Counted from the stretch's first letter, positions 1 through 8,782 are shown. The stretch is 64,000 bases of DNA from Stutzerimonas stutzeri KOS6 (GCF_000307775.2 NZ_KK020678.1:136319-200318), one strand, 5' to 3'. Notes: generated by a model not told the origin, from the letters alone. Numbers and translations are program-made.

Positions 1-1604
1 GATCGAGTGAACAGGTACAAGCGGTCGCCATCTGCGGTTTCTTCCCAAAGGCCTGCCCGGTCTCGAACAGCGGGGCTACCCACTGCAGCACTTTGAAAAC
101 GCGAGCCTGCGTAGCGGGCGATAAAGTCCTCGATGCTATGGAGGACCTTTTGGTTTTCGCTAGGGCCCTCCCCTCTGACAGAACGCCAGGAGGAAAACAG
201 TTGTAGCATCGACTCACTGGCTGCACCTGCTGGAAGCGGCAGGATGCCAAAATTGATAGCCAGCTCGCCCGCCATTGCTACCAATGCAAAGCGTTCGGCC
301 GCTCGGCTTTCCTGCCCGCCCCTGGATGGGAACTGCTCGCGAAATTTTTCCAGCAGATCAGGCAAGTGGCTAGATTGTTCACTTTCAATCAGTCTCCGGA
401 CAAATTCCGGGCCAACGTGACCGTAGTGCGTCATGCTGCCCCTCCTAATAGCATCAGAGAAGAGTCTGCCGTCGCTCATTCCATGCAGGTTGTCCCACGC
501 GCCATGAGCGCGGTAGGCAGAAATATCTAATAGCCGGACCTCCTGTCCTGCACGGATGCGCTGACTTCCTTCTGCCATGAATGCGCCGAGACCCAGTTCA
601 CCAGTAGAAAACAGCATGATCCGCCAGCGCTTTGTTCTCCTGGCCGAGCCGCTGCGGGTGGCTCGCGTTTTTCCAGTACCGTTCGCTAGCGCATAGACCA
701 CTGCGCCGATCTCCCGCGCGTCTGCCTCGCCTATTTCATCGAGAGCCAGAACGGTGTCATTTCGCTCGTTGGCGATACCTTCGAGCCCGTTCCCCGTAGC
801 AAGCCATGTTCGCAGGAATTTTTCTCCGTGGCCCCAAACGGAGGCGCCGGCCATGGTTGCGATGGTTTTTCCAGTACTCGAATCTCCGACTAGGTGAAAA
901 CCTCCACCTTTAATCTGAACATGAAAAAGAAGGGGCCCGGCTAGGGCTGTACAGATGCTCAACAGCAGCAGAGGATTGCCAGCGCACATGCTGCCAATGC
1001 AACTTTGCCAGCCCTGAAGCGTTCCTCCGAGGCGATAGTCGTCAGTAGTGACTTCCTCGCTCTGGTAAACGGCTTGGCCTTCACCAATCTTCTGGCGCGG
1101 CATGATGAACAGTTTATCGCCATGCCAGCCTGTCTCCGTTGCCGCAATCATGCGTGCTGTAGGGCGCTGCTCTGCGATAAACGCCGTGATCTTATTGCGG
1201 TGCTCGTAGGAGACATCCAGTCCCATGTTCAGCAGAGTGCCGAGAATCGTGTCACTTTTTCCAGCGAGAAGCAGGTTCGGCATGGCCCACTGACGCTGCT
1301 GTTTATCCATATTAACGAAGCTGATCAGGCGACCGTAATCGCTGCCATGCTGATTGCGAGTGATGGCCTCGACCATGAGGGGGCTGCAAATCCATTCGTG
1401 GGAGGTTTGCTCGCCCTCTCTGGAGCACCAAGTGCTATGCAGCCAGACGCCTGGCCGAAGCTTCTGGCCGTCGTGCCAGATCTCCTCCTGCTGCACGCTG
1501 AAGCCGTTGCTCGGGATGGTGTTATTTTTAGCCACTAGAGGTTGGACGGAGACCTTTTCGGTCGTGCTGGATAGCCCGCCGGCCTGTTTTTCTGCAAAGG
1601 GCAT
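1..1604 (-). CDS. DUF927-domain ATPase of an integrated element (3' end outside window)
   Basis: An open frame of 534 codons starts at 1604 and runs off the left edge without a stop. The start ATG is preceded by a GAGGAG-type ribosome binding site about 6 bases upstream. A P-loop (GDSSTGKT, residues 239-246) and a Walker B-like VLALDEIGEAD stretch (about 284-294) mark it as an ATPase. The arrangement with a roughly 200-residue N-terminal part matches the DUF927 family, which is found almost only in prophages, satellites and genomic islands and is thought to act as a replicative helicase-like ATPase. Codon and base use are visibly more A+T-rich than in the core genes to the right. The exact role (replication, or a defence or satellite function) cannot be decided from this fragment. 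The family call is from memory; the P-loop is seen directly. Confidence 0.8.
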   Translation of the reverse strand, partial: MPFAEKQAGGLSSTTEKVSVQPLVAKNNTIPSNGFSVQQEEIWHDGQKLRPGVWLHSTWCSREGEQTSHEWICSPLMVEAITRNQHGSDYGRLISFVNMDKQQRQWAMPNLLLAGKSDTILGTLLNMGLDVSYEHRNKITAFIAEQRPTARMIAATETGWHGDKLFIMPRQKIGEGQAVYQSEEVTTDDYRLGGTLQGWQSCIGSMCAGNPLLLLSICTALAGPLLFHVQIKGGGFHLVGDSSTGKTIATMAGASVWGHGEKFLRTWLATGNGLEGIANERNDTVLALDEIGEADAREIGAVVYALANGTGKTRATRSGSARRTKRWRIMLFSTGELGLGAFMAEGSQRIRAGQEVRLLDISAYRAHGAWDNLHGMSDGRLFSDAIRRGSMTHYGHVGPEFVRRLIESEQSSHLPDLLEKFREQFPSRGGQESRAAERFALVAMAGELAINFGILPLPAGAASESMLQLFSSWRSVRGEGPSENQKVLHSIEDFIARYAGSRFQSAAVGSPAVRDRAGLWEETADGDRLYLFTR

Positions 1605-1660
1605 AAAGCACTCCTCATTATTCGGGCGTAAGAGAGCCCGCAAACCAAAAAATTGGTTCG
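1605..1660 (-). promoter_or_regulatory. Leader with two small hairpins before the DUF927 gene
   Basis: Between the putative 48-codon ORF and the DUF927 start lie a perfect 6-bp stem AACCAA-AAAA-TTGGTT (1643-1658) and a stem CGGGC-N8-GCCCG (1623-1640), followed on the minus strand by the ribosome binding site. The hairpins could form an attenuator or simply protect the mRNA; no function can be assigned from sequence alone. Confidence 0.35.
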
Positions 1661-1708
1661 GAAAGAAAAAAGTTTTAGGGGTGGCCGCTTGAAATGGCTA
1701 CGAGCCGG

Positions 1709-1855
1709 CTAGAGCGAGAGGTATGGATGAGCCATCGAGCGTGAAAAATTGCTCGCTCTTTCTGCGCACTGGTGGCGTGGTATCGGGATGTGCCAATGAC
1801 GCAAACACCGGAGAGTGCAGTGCGCGTCGCTGGCAATGAAGATATCGAATGGCAT
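1709..1855 (-). CDS. Possible 48-residue protein of the island
   Basis: A short frame with ATG at 1855 and stop at 1709-1711 is preceded by GAGGAGG placed ideally for initiation (spacing about 7). It lies about 100 bp upstream of the DUF927 gene on the same strand, where such elements often carry a small regulator or accessory gene. The product is basic and rich in His, Arg and Cys (three Cys, six His), begins MPFDIFIAS, and matches no family I recognise. A competing 75-codon frame (1675-1902, TTG start) overlaps it in another frame but has no ribosome binding site. The strong Shine-Dalgarno sequence is the main reason to prefer this frame. Confidence 0.35.
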   Translation of the reverse strand: MPFDIFIASDAHCTLRCLRHWHIPIPRHQCAERASNFSRSMAHPYLSL

Positions 1856-2355
1856 TTCGTGTCCTCCTCGTGATTAGGTGGACTTACTTTGCCAAGCGGC
1901 AAACGCTTTTTCGGGCGTAATCTGACAATATCTTGGTAGGTTTAAAATTTATTCAATAAAAACAACTGGTTACGGTTCGGGTAAAGCGCAATTTTTTGAG
2001 TGGAGAGAGCTAGCTGCCTATAAAGGGTGAGCAGAGGTGCCGAATGCGTAGATGCAGGCAGCACGACATTCATGCGCGACGTTAGTGATGGCGGTTTGGG
2101 GCAAAAATGGGGCAACCGCAGCGCCATTTCATGCCATTCAATGCCGACGACTTGTTACTCGTTAAGTGCTCTATATGCGCCATAGCCCTGTAACCACGGG
2201 CCTTAAGCCCAGACTCCCGCAATAATCGCTCATCATCGGGGTGTGGGCGGAGAGGTCGGTCATGCCAGGCCTTACGTGCGGTGGGTGTGACGAAGCAGGG
2301 AATTTTCCCATACTTCATCCGTCACGTGGGCTGCGAGTCTGAGGCAATTACCCGT
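1856..2355. other. 500 bp non-coding stretch at the island/core boundary
   Basis: No convincing gene is present. The segment holds an A+T-rich tract (1925-2000) suited to the promoter of the leftward island genes. It also holds a tandem TGGGGCAAAAA/TGGGGCAACC repeat (2097-2115) and a second tandem pair ATTTCATGCC/ATTCAATGCC (2126-2145). Tandem short repeats of this kind beside an element edge are compatible with recombinase or regulator binding sites, but no tRNA or recognisable attachment core was found. A 78-codon minus-strand frame (2082-2318) is open but has no other support. To the right the base composition returns to that of the core chromosome. Confidence 0.4.
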
Positions 2356-3651
2356 TCAGTCGATGAAGGACACCGAGAACTGGGCCACGGCCTGGACTAC
2401 GCGCTGCGATTCGCTGCGTATCTCGAGAATCACCTCGCCGGTCTGATTGGCCAAATCTACGCCGGTGCGTGCGCGTTCACGCGTCGTAGTCATGCTGGCC
2501 ACTGCGTTGCGCGTAAGGTTCTGGTTTTGCTGAACGATACCGTTGATTTCCTGAGTGGCCTGGCTGGTGCGCGAAGCCAGTTGGCGTACCTCATCGGCCA
2601 CCACGGCGAATCCACGGCCCTGCTCGCCAGCACGTGCCGCCTCGATAGCGGCGTTGAGTGCGAGCAGATTGGTCTGGTCGGCGATACCGCGGATCACCTT
2701 GACGATGCTGTTGATCTGCTCTGATTGTTTGCTCAGGCCTTCTATCTGTTCGGCCACATTGGTCAGTTCGCTGGCGATATCGGTGACCACCGCAACGGTC
2801 TGGGCCACAGCACGGGTGCCGTGATCGGCGGAAACATCGGTTTCCTTGGCAATGTTGTGGGCAAGCTGGGCGGCGGCGGCTTCCAGGTCGCGGCGTTCGA
2901 CCTGCGCGGTGATGTCGCTGGCGAACTTCACCACGCCATAGACGCGACCGTTGGCGTCGTACAGCGGATTATAGGTGGCACGTAGCCAGACCTGGCGACC
3001 TTGCTTGGTGATACGGCGAAAGCGGCCGGACATGAACTCGCCCTTTTTAAGGCGTGCCCAGAACTGACGGTAATCGTCGTTGTTAGTGTCCTCTGCCAGG
3101 CAGAAAATCCGGTGATGCTGACCGACCACCTCTTCGCGACGATAGCCCATCAGATCGAGGAAGTTCTGGTTGGTGCTCACCACCTCGCCGTCGAGGTTGA
3201 ACTCGATCACTGCCATGGAGCGGGCGATGGCTTTGATATAGCTCTGGTGCATGTGTTCGGTCGCCACCTGGCGGGTGATGTTGGTAGCGATTTTCATCAC
3301 CTTGACCACCGCGCCCTGAGCATCGCGGATCGGCATATAGGTGGCTTCCAGCCAGACTTCCCTGCCGTCTCGTGACAGTCTGGGGAAGCGGTCACTGAAA
3401 TACTCGCCCTGGCGCAGGCGTTGCCAGAATTCCTGGTAGGCGTGGCTCTCGCTCAGGCTGGGGGAGCAGAACAGACGATGATGCTTGCCGACGACCTCCT
3501 CCAGGCGATATTGCACCACATCGAGAAAGGCTGGGTTGGCGTCGAGGATGATGCCATCAGGGGTGAATTCGATAATTGCCATGGATTGGCGAAGGGCCTG
3601 CAACTCAGCGTCCGGCGCGTCCTGGTGTTCCTTGCTCCGTGACCACCACAT
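2356..3651 (-). CDS. Soluble PAS-PAS methyl-accepting chemotaxis-like protein (BdlA type)
   Basis: This 431-residue protein lacks membrane segments. PAS domain 1 spans about 23-128 and PAS domain 2 about 145-250. The two share the GYR/[15 protein letters not shown] motif. The C-terminal half is an MCP signalling domain with the highly conserved hairpin tip [19 protein letters not shown] near 337-355, which contacts CheA/CheW. The layout and length match BdlA of P. aeruginosa, a cytoplasmic sensor linked to biofilm dispersion, and related aerotaxis-type transducers. No methylation-site linker or C-terminal CheR-tether pentapeptide is evident; the protein ends in SVSFID. A GAGAGGGG ribosome binding site supports the ATG at 3651. 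It sits next to the element edge and is divergent from cinA. The ligand is unknown; a flavin or haem bound in PAS is an inference only. Confidence 0.9.
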   Translation of the reverse strand: MWWSRSKEHQDAPDAELQALRQSMAIIEFTPDGIILDANPAFLDVVQYRLEEVVGKHHRLFCSPSLSESHAYQEFWQRLRQGEYFSDRFPRLSRDGREVWLEATYMPIRDAQGAVVKVMKIATNITRQVATEHMHQSYIKAIARSMAVIEFNLDGEVVSTNQNFLDLMGYRREEVVGQHHRIFCLAEDTNNDDYRQFWARLKKGEFMSGRFRRITKQGRQVWLRATYNPLYDANGRVYGVVKFASDITAQVERRDLEAAAAQLAHNIAKETDVSADHGTRAVAQTVAVVTDIASELTNVAEQIEGLSKQSEQINSIVKVIRGIADQTNLLALNAAIEAARAGEQGRGFAVVADEVRQLASRTSQATQEINGIVQQNQNLTRNAVASMTTTRERARTGVDLANQTGEVILEIRSESQRVVQAVAQFSVSFID

Positions 3652-3762
3652 TGCACCGACCCCTCTCGCTTCGTCGTCCGAGGCAACAATAGACGAACTC
3701 TGCGGTTTCCACTAGCGGGTCAAGCTGTGTAGGGTTGGTTGCTCGATGAGCGAGGAGCATAC

Positions 3763-4263
3763 ATGGACAGCATCAGCCAATTGGCCGAGCGACTGGGCGT
3801 GGCGCTGAAGGCGCACGCTGCCCAGGTCACCACGGCAGAGTCCTGTACCGGCGGCGGGATCGCCGAGGCGATCACCCGCGTCGCAGGCAGTTCGGCCTGG
3901 TTCGAGGCCGGATACGTCACTTACTCCAATGCCCAGAAGACGCTCCAGCTGGGTGTGCCTGCAGAGTTGTTCGGGCGGGTCGGTGCAGTCAGTGCCGAAG
4001 TGGTGCAGGCGATGGTTCGAGGCGCCCAGCAGCGCAGCGGTGCACGTTATGCGGTGGCCGTCAGTGGCATCGCCGGGCCTGGTGGCGGCTCTACGGAAAA
4101 GCCGGTAGGAACCGTCTGGATCGCCTGGGGCGATGGTGCCGAGCTCCATACCGAACGCTATCTGTTCACCGGCGATCGGCAGGCCGTGCGTCAGCAGGCA
4201 GTAGCGGCTGCGCTGCACGGCTTGCTCGCGCTGGCGCTCGGAGAAAAACCGGTTCGGGGCTAG
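3763..4263 (+). CDS. pncC: Nicotinamide-nucleotide amidohydrolase PncC (CinA C-terminal type)
   Basis: The 166-residue stand-alone CinA C-terminal domain deamidates nicotinamide mononucleotide to nicotinate mononucleotide in NAD salvage. Diagnostic blocks are AESCTGGGIAEAIT near residue 30, YVTYSNAQKTLQLGV near 58, and SGIAGPGGGSTEKPVGTVW in the second half. The ATG at 3763 follows GAGGAG with correct spacing; an upstream in-frame TTG at 3739 has no such signal and was not used. It lies directly upstream of recA, an order conserved in pseudomonads and many other bacteria, although recA has its own SOS promoter. Confidence 0.95.
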   Translation: MDSISQLAERLGVALKAHAAQVTTAESCTGGGIAEAITRVAGSSAWFEAGYVTYSNAQKTLQLGVPAELFGRVGAVSAEVVQAMVRGAQQRSGARYAVAVSGIAGPGGGSTEKPVGTVWIAWGDGAELHTERYLFTGDRQAVRQQAVAAALHGLLALALGEKPVRG

Positions 4264-4290
4264 GCGAGCAAAATCGGCTATGTTCTAATA

Positions 4291-4306
4291 CTGTCTACTT
4301 ATACAG
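4291..4306 (+). promoter_or_regulatory. LexA (SOS) box of recA
   Basis: CTGTctacttatACAG is a perfect CTGT-N8-ACAG palindrome core 41 bp before the recA start codon. LexA repression of recA through such a box is established in Pseudomonas and Escherichia. It sits just after the pncC stop codon, so recA is expected to be induced separately from pncC upon DNA damage. Confidence 0.93.
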
Positions 4307-4346
4307 TTGTTGTGGCCTCCGGCCCTCTTGATCAAGTGAGGATTCG

Positions 4347-5390
4347 ATGGACGAGAACAAGAAGCGCGCCTTGGCTGCAGCCCTGGGCCAGATCGAAAAG
4401 CAGTTCGGTAAGGGCGCAGTGATGCGCATGGGCGATCATGATCGCCAGGCAATCCCGGCGATTTCCACCGGCTCGCTGGGCCTGGATATCGCGCTCGGCA
4501 TTGGTGGCCTGCCCAAGGGCCGTATCGTCGAGATCTACGGTCCGGAATCGTCCGGCAAGACGACCCTGACGCTATCGGTGATCGCCGAGGCGCAGAAGAT
4601 GGGCGCCACCTGTGCCTTCGTCGATGCCGAGCATGCGCTGGATCCGGACTACGCCGGCAAGCTGGGCGTGAATGTCGACGATCTGCTGGTTTCGCAGCCG
4701 GATACCGGTGAGCAGGCCCTGGAAATCACCGACATGCTGGTGCGTTCCAATGCAGTGGACGTGATCATCGTGGACTCCGTTGCGGCGCTGGTACCCAAGG
4801 CCGAGATCGAAGGCGAGATGGGCGATACCCATGTCGGTCTGCAGGCGCGCCTGATGTCGCAGGCGCTGCGCAAGATCACCGGCAACATCAAGAACGCCAA
4901 TTGCCTGGTCATCTTCATCAACCAGATCCGCATGAAAATCGGTGTGATGTTCGGCAGCCCGGAAACCACCACCGGCGGCAACGCACTCAAGTTCTACGCT
5001 TCGGTGCGCCTGGACATCCGCCGCACCGGCGCGGTGAAGGAAGGCGACGAGGTGGTGGGCAGCGAGACCCGCGTCAAGGTAGTCAAGAACAAGGTGGCGC
5101 CGCCGTTCCGCCAGGCCGAGTTCCAGATCCTCTACGGCAAGGGCATCTACCGAAGCGGCGAAGTAATCGACCTCGGCGTGCAGCAGGGCCTGGTCGAGAA
5201 GTCCGGTGCCTGGTACGCCTACAAGGGCAACAAGATCGGTCAGGGCAAGGCCAATGCCGCCAAGTTTCTGGAAGACAATCCGGAAATCGGGCGCGAAATC
5301 GAACAGCAGATTCGCGACAAGCTGCTCGTTGTTTCAGGTGGCAGCAAGGCGAACGCGGTCAGCGAAGATCTGGCTGACGCCGACCTCTGA
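4347..5390 (+). CDS. recA: Recombinase RecA
   Basis: The 347-residue DNA-dependent ATPase forms filaments on single-stranded DNA, catalyses strand exchange and triggers LexA self-cleavage. The Walker A motif GPESSGKT is at residues 65-72, the Walker B region [16 protein letters not shown] near 140, and the DNA-binding loop region with [25 protein letters not shown] near 195. The C-terminal tail is short and acidic (SEDLADADL), as usual. Length and sequence are standard. The ATG follows GTGAGGA. A LexA box lies 41 bp upstream, and recX begins 5 bp after the stop, so the two are probably co-transcribed. Confidence 0.99.
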   Translation: MDENKKRALAAALGQIEKQFGKGAVMRMGDHDRQAIPAISTGSLGLDIALGIGGLPKGRIVEIYGPESSGKTTLTLSVIAEAQKMGATCAFVDAEHALDPDYAGKLGVNVDDLLVSQPDTGEQALEITDMLVRSNAVDVIIVDSVAALVPKAEIEGEMGDTHVGLQARLMSQALRKITGNIKNANCLVIFINQIRMKIGVMFGSPETTTGGNALKFYASVRLDIRRTGAVKEGDEVVGSETRVKVVKNKVAPPFRQAEFQILYGKGIYRSGEVIDLGVQQGLVEKSGAWYAYKGNKIGQGKANAAKFLEDNPEIGREIEQQIRDKLLVVSGGSKANAVSEDLADADL

Positions 5391-5395
5391 CACCG

Positions 5396-5863
5396 ATGGC
5401 CGCCGTGCTCGATAATCCTGTCGCGGTGCGGCGGGCAGCGATGGACCTGCTGGCTCGACGCGAACATGGCCGCGTCGAGCTGGCGCGCAAGTTGCGCCAG
5501 CGCGGCGCATCGCCTGAGCTGATCGAGCCGGCCCTGGATCGCCTTTGCGAACAGGGCCTGTTGTCCGAGTCCCGTTATCTCGAGAGTTTTGTCCGAAGCC
5601 GGGCCAATGCCGGGTACGGGCCGTTACGTATTCGTGAAGAGCTGGCTCAGCGCGGGTTGCCGCGGGCCGACATCGAACAGGCGCTGCGTGACAGTGGCTA
5701 CGACTGGGCTGAACAGCTTCGCGATCTGTGGCAGCGCAAATTCTCCGGCCGGCTGCCTCTCGATGCACGGGAGCGAGCCAAGCAGGGGCGCTTTCTCAGC
5801 TATCGCGGCTATCCGCTGGAGCTGATCAGCCGCTTGTTGCGTGGCATTGGTTCGGACGACTGA
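5396..5863 (+). CDS. recX: RecA regulatory protein RecX
   Basis: The 155-residue protein is built from helical repeats that bind in the RecA filament groove and limit its extension. It contains typical RecX blocks: [16 protein letters not shown] near residue 20, [17 protein letters not shown] near 55, [15 protein letters not shown] near 75, and a C-terminal [17 protein letters not shown]. The start lies 5 bp after recA, which places it under the same SOS promoter; partial termination between recA and recX is common in other bacteria but no clear terminator is visible here. Length is typical for the family. Confidence 0.96.
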   Translation: MAAVLDNPVAVRRAAMDLLARREHGRVELARKLRQRGASPELIEPALDRLCEQGLLSESRYLESFVRSRANAGYGPLRIREELAQRGLPRADIEQALRDSGYDWAEQLRDLWQRKFSGRLPLDARERAKQGRFLSYRGYPLELISRLLRGIGSDD

Positions 5864-5986
5864 GCACCTTGCTTGCAGGCGGTCCCGGAATTCGTCTCTT
5901 GCGAATGCGTTGGCTGATGCCTCGCTCGCGGGGCGTTGGCCCGATCCAGCCCCGCTCCATCTGACCCTGTTTTCAGCACGGCGCCA

Positions 5987-6013
5987 CCCGACCGTCTATG
6001 GACGGCAATCGGG
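5987..6013 (-). terminator. Hairpin between convergent recX and LOG-family gene
   Basis: The stem CCGTC-TATG-GACGG is extended by flanking CCCGA/TCGGG, with no T-tract. It lies 25 bp beyond the stop of the leftward LOG-family gene and could end transcripts from either side. Confidence 0.4.
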
Positions 6014-6037
6014 CCATGGCAGCCCCAGCCTTGTCCG

Positions 6038-7129
6038 TCAGTCCTCGGTTGCCAGCGGTGTCGCCCAATTGGCGGGCTCATTGATGTAGTCGGTGAGTTC
6101 TCGCAGCCGACCATGATCACGCCCGTTGAAGACGAAGCTCAGTCGTGGCAGGCGCTGGAGTTCAGGTTCATCCAGCTCCGACTCGCAGCAGTTCTGCTGC
6201 TGGAATTCTCCCTTGAGACACAGGTCGGCGAACTCTTCGTTAAGGAATTCCATGGCCTGCTCGCTCAGCGAATGGTTCATGCGCAGGACGAAACGATCCT
6301 TCAGCCAGCGGCTGGAGTGGAAGTTGCGATAGAAATTGGCAATTTCCCTGGCGGCCTCTTCGGCGTCGTCCACCAGCCGCATCAAACGCATGTCGCTGGG
6401 CAGGATGTAGCGATTCTCCGCCAGCTGGCCGCGCAGGAACTGCAGCGCATCCTTCCAGTAGCTACCGCCCGGCTCGTCGAGCAACACGACCGGTACCAGC
6501 GGGCTCTTGCCTGTCTGGATCAGGGTCAGCACTTCCAGTGCTTCATCCAGGGTGCCGAACCCTCCGGGGCAGAGCACCAGGGCATCCGCTTCCTTGATAA
6601 AGAACAGTTTGCGGACGAAGAAGAAATGGAACGACAGCAGGTTGTCGGTGCCGCCCACGGTCGGATTGGGGTGTTGCTCGAATGGCAGGGTGATGTTCAA
6701 TCCCAGGCTGTTATCGCGCCCGGCGCCTTCGTGCGCGGCGGCCATGATCCCTCCGCCAGCGCCGGTGATGACCATGAAGTTGTAGTGCGCCAGCGTCTCG
6801 CCCAACTGCCTGGCCAGTGCGTACAGCGGGTGCTCGACCGGCGTACGGGCCGAGCCGAACACCGTGACCTTGCGCCGTCGCTTGAACTGGTCGAGACGGC
6901 TGAAGGCATGCTCCATCTCGCGCATGGTCTGCAGCAGAATCTTGGCGTCCCAGCGGCTGCGGTCGGCCTGTGCCATGCGCGTGACGGTCACCAGCATTTC
7001 CCGATACAGCGGGAGGTTCGGGCTGTTTTCGGGTACGACCATGGCGGTCAGGTCGTCGATCATGCGCTCGAGCTCCGCACCGCTGGTCTTGAAGTGTCGC
7101 GACAGGTAGTCGTCCGGATCGAAGGGCAT
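6038..7129 (-). CDS. LOG-family Rossmann-fold protein (TIGR00730-like, long form)
   Basis: This 363-residue protein belongs to the LOG family of nucleoside 5'-monophosphate phosphoribohydrolases (cytokinin-activating type). The nucleotide-binding GAGGGIM motif is at 123-129 and the signature PGGFGTLDE at 188-196. An N-terminal helical extension of about 85 residues and a C-terminal extension make it longer than the roughly 190-residue plant-like LOGs and place it with the long proteobacterial form. Catalysis on AMP or pyrimidine monophosphates is an inference from the family. The start has GGAGAAG upstream. It is convergent with recX and runs in the same direction as the downstream beta-CASP gene, about 110 bp apart. 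Confidence 0.88.
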   Translation of the reverse strand: MPFDPDDYLSRHFKTSGAELERMIDDLTAMVVPENSPNLPLYREMLVTVTRMAQADRSRWDAKILLQTMREMEHAFSRLDQFKRRRKVTVFGSARTPVEHPLYALARQLGETLAHYNFMVITGAGGGIMAAAHEGAGRDNSLGLNITLPFEQHPNPTVGGTDNLLSFHFFFVRKLFFIKEADALVLCPGGFGTLDEALEVLTLIQTGKSPLVPVVLLDEPGGSYWKDALQFLRGQLAENRYILPSDMRLMRLVDDAEEAAREIANFYRNFHSSRWLKDRFVLRMNHSLSEQAMEFLNEEFADLCLKGEFQQQNCCESELDEPELQRLPRLSFVFNGRDHGRLRELTDYINEPANWATPLATED

Positions 7130-7240
7130 GCAACTTCTCCATGATGGGCATCGCGTTCAGGCTATAGGCTGCGGTCAGCAGGCTCAAGCCGGGCGCGCGC
7201 ACTGATGGCCGGCGCCCAGTAAACGCCGGCGTGCTGGCCT

Positions 7241-8650
7241 TCAGATGGCGATTCGGTCGCCGGGTTCCGGTATGCGGGCTTCCCAGTCGAGCCGGTCACG
7301 GATGGCCTGTTGCAGGGTCTGCATCTTCTCCAGTTCGCCATGGACGAGGTATAGCTCCGGGCGGCTTTCGAAGTTGCTTACCCAGTCGATCAGCTGGGAT
7401 TGCCCGGCGTGGGCGGAGAAGCCGCCAAGGGTGTGCACCTGGGCGTTCACTGCAATGCGCTGGTGCAACAGTTTGACGCTGGCCGCGCCGTCTACGATGG
7501 CGCGGCCAAGTGTGCCGCGGGCCTGGAAGCCGGGGATCACCAGGTGGCACTCCTTGCGCCAGAGGTTGTGCTTGAAGTGATGCAGGATGCGCCCGCCGGT
7601 GCACATGCCGCTGCCGGCAATGACGATCACGCCGCTCTTGAAACGGTTGATGGCCATGGATTCTTCCGGCGTTGGCGTGGATTTGAGGATTGGCAGCCAG
7701 CGTTCGGCGTACAGCTTGCCGCTGGCTCCGCTCATGGACGAATCGATGCCGTTGAGGTCCAGCTGATCCTTGTAATGCGCATAGATGGCGTTGGCCCTGA
7801 TCGCCATCGGGCTGTCGAGGAATACGGCCTGCTGGGGCAGCCGGCCCTCACGATAGAAGCGCCCCAGGTAATAGATCAGGTCCTGGGTGCGCCCGACCGC
7901 GAACGATGGCATCAATACATTGCCGCCATCGAGGTGTGCCTGCTGCAGGATTCCGGCCAGCTCCTCGATGGTGTCTTCGTGGCTGCGGTGGTCGCGGTCG
8001 CCGTAGGTGGACTCCATGAGTACCACGTCGGCTTCCTTGAGTATGGCCGGCGGATGCATCAGTGGTGAGCAGGCATTGCCCAGATCGCCGGAGAAGACCA
8101 GGCGCCGGGTTCTGCCGTGGTCGCGTACATCCATCTGCACGATGGACGAGCCCAGGATGTGCCCGGCATCGTGGAAGGTCACGCTGACACCGCGGGCGGC
8201 TTCGAATGACTCGCCATAAGCGTGGGGCGTGCGCTGGGCCAGCATGCGCTCGGCGTCCGCGCGAGTGTAGAGCGGCTGGACCATCGGCTTGCCGATGCGG
8301 GCGCGCCACTTGTTCTCCCATTCGGCATCCTTTTCCTGGATCTGCGCCGAGTCCAGCAGCATGAGTTCGACCAGTTCGGCCGTCGCGTCGGTGCAATGCA
8401 CCGGGCCGCGGTAGCCCTGTGCCACGAGTCGCGGCAGCAGCCCGCTATGATCGATATGCGCATGGGAAAGAACGACGGCATCCAGCGTCTTCGGATCGAA
8501 GGCGAACGCGCCGCGATTTCCGCTTTCTTCCTCTCGGCGGCCCTGGTGCATGCCGCATTCAAGCAGAACCCGCGCGCCGTCATGGGTCTCTATGAGATAG
8601 CAGGAGCCGGTTACCTGCTGAATGGCACCGAGAAAACTGAGCAAAGCCAT
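7241..8650 (-). CDS. Metallo-beta-lactamase-fold protein with beta-CASP and RNA-specificity domains
   Basis: A 469-residue member of the CPSF73/RNase J-like family of zinc nucleases. The HAHIDH metal motif is at 63-68. A central beta-CASP domain follows, and the C-terminal half carries the conserved GSGMCTGGRILHH stretch and the HTLGGFSAHAGQ motif of the RNA-specificity region. Such proteins cleave RNA, but the substrate of the Pseudomonas version is not known to me. The start at 8650 (MALLSF) was chosen because AGGAAG precedes it; 36 further in-frame codons upstream lack a signal. It is divergent from the phosphoketolase gene, and an Anr/Dnr-type box lies in the shared upstream region. Confidence 0.9.
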   Translation of the reverse strand: MALLSFLGAIQQVTGSCYLIETHDGARVLLECGMHQGRREEESGNRGAFAFDPKTLDAVVLSHAHIDHSGLLPRLVAQGYRGPVHCTDATAELVELMLLDSAQIQEKDAEWENKWRARIGKPMVQPLYTRADAERMLAQRTPHAYGESFEAARGVSVTFHDAGHILGSSIVQMDVRDHGRTRRLVFSGDLGNACSPLMHPPAILKEADVVLMESTYGDRDHRSHEDTIEELAGILQQAHLDGGNVLMPSFAVGRTQDLIYYLGRFYREGRLPQQAVFLDSPMAIRANAIYAHYKDQLDLNGIDSSMSGASGKLYAERWLPILKSTPTPEESMAINRFKSGVIVIAGSGMCTGGRILHHFKHNLWRKECHLVIPGFQARGTLGRAIVDGAASVKLLHQRIAVNAQVHTLGGFSAHAGQSQLIDWVSNFESRPELYLVHGELEKMQTLQQAIRDRLDWEARIPEPGDRIAI

Positions 8651-8707
8651 GCTGTCTTCCTGTCTGTACGGTGATGCCGACATTGCCTGCTTGGCTGATC
8701 CGGCGAC

Positions 8708-8721
8708 TTGATACATATCAG
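8708..8721 (+). promoter_or_regulatory. Putative Anr/Dnr (FNR-type) box
   Basis: TTGATACATATCAG matches the FNR/Anr consensus TTGAT-N4-ATCAA at nine of ten fixed positions. Its centre (8714.5) is 41.5 bp before the start site predicted from the -10 hexamer TAGACT (8744-8749), the classical class II activator position for the rightward phosphoketolase gene. Confidence 0.65.
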
Positions 8722-8743
8722 AGATAGCGAAACGAGCCCTGCC

Positions 8744-8749
8744 TAGACT
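8744..8749 (+). promoter_or_regulatory. Putative -10 hexamer of the phosphoketolase promoter
   Basis: TAGACT lies 34 bp upstream of the start codon, with no good -35 hexamer; the Anr-type box occupies that position, as expected for an activator-dependent promoter. Confidence 0.45.
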
Positions 8750-8782
8750 ACCGCACATCCCGCTTACCGACGGAGTGATCTC

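Noticed and set aside
1675..1902. 75-codon minus-strand frame with TTG start
   Set aside because: It overlaps the 48-codon frame, lacks a Shine-Dalgarno sequence and has no recognisable family.
2082..2318. 78-codon minus-strand frame at the island boundary
   Set aside because: No ribosome binding site, no recognisable domain, and it crosses the tandem repeats; open frames of this size occur by chance.
1856..2355. tRNA or tmRNA gene as integration site
   Set aside because: No cloverleaf or conserved T-loop sequence (GTTCRANNC) could be traced on either strand.
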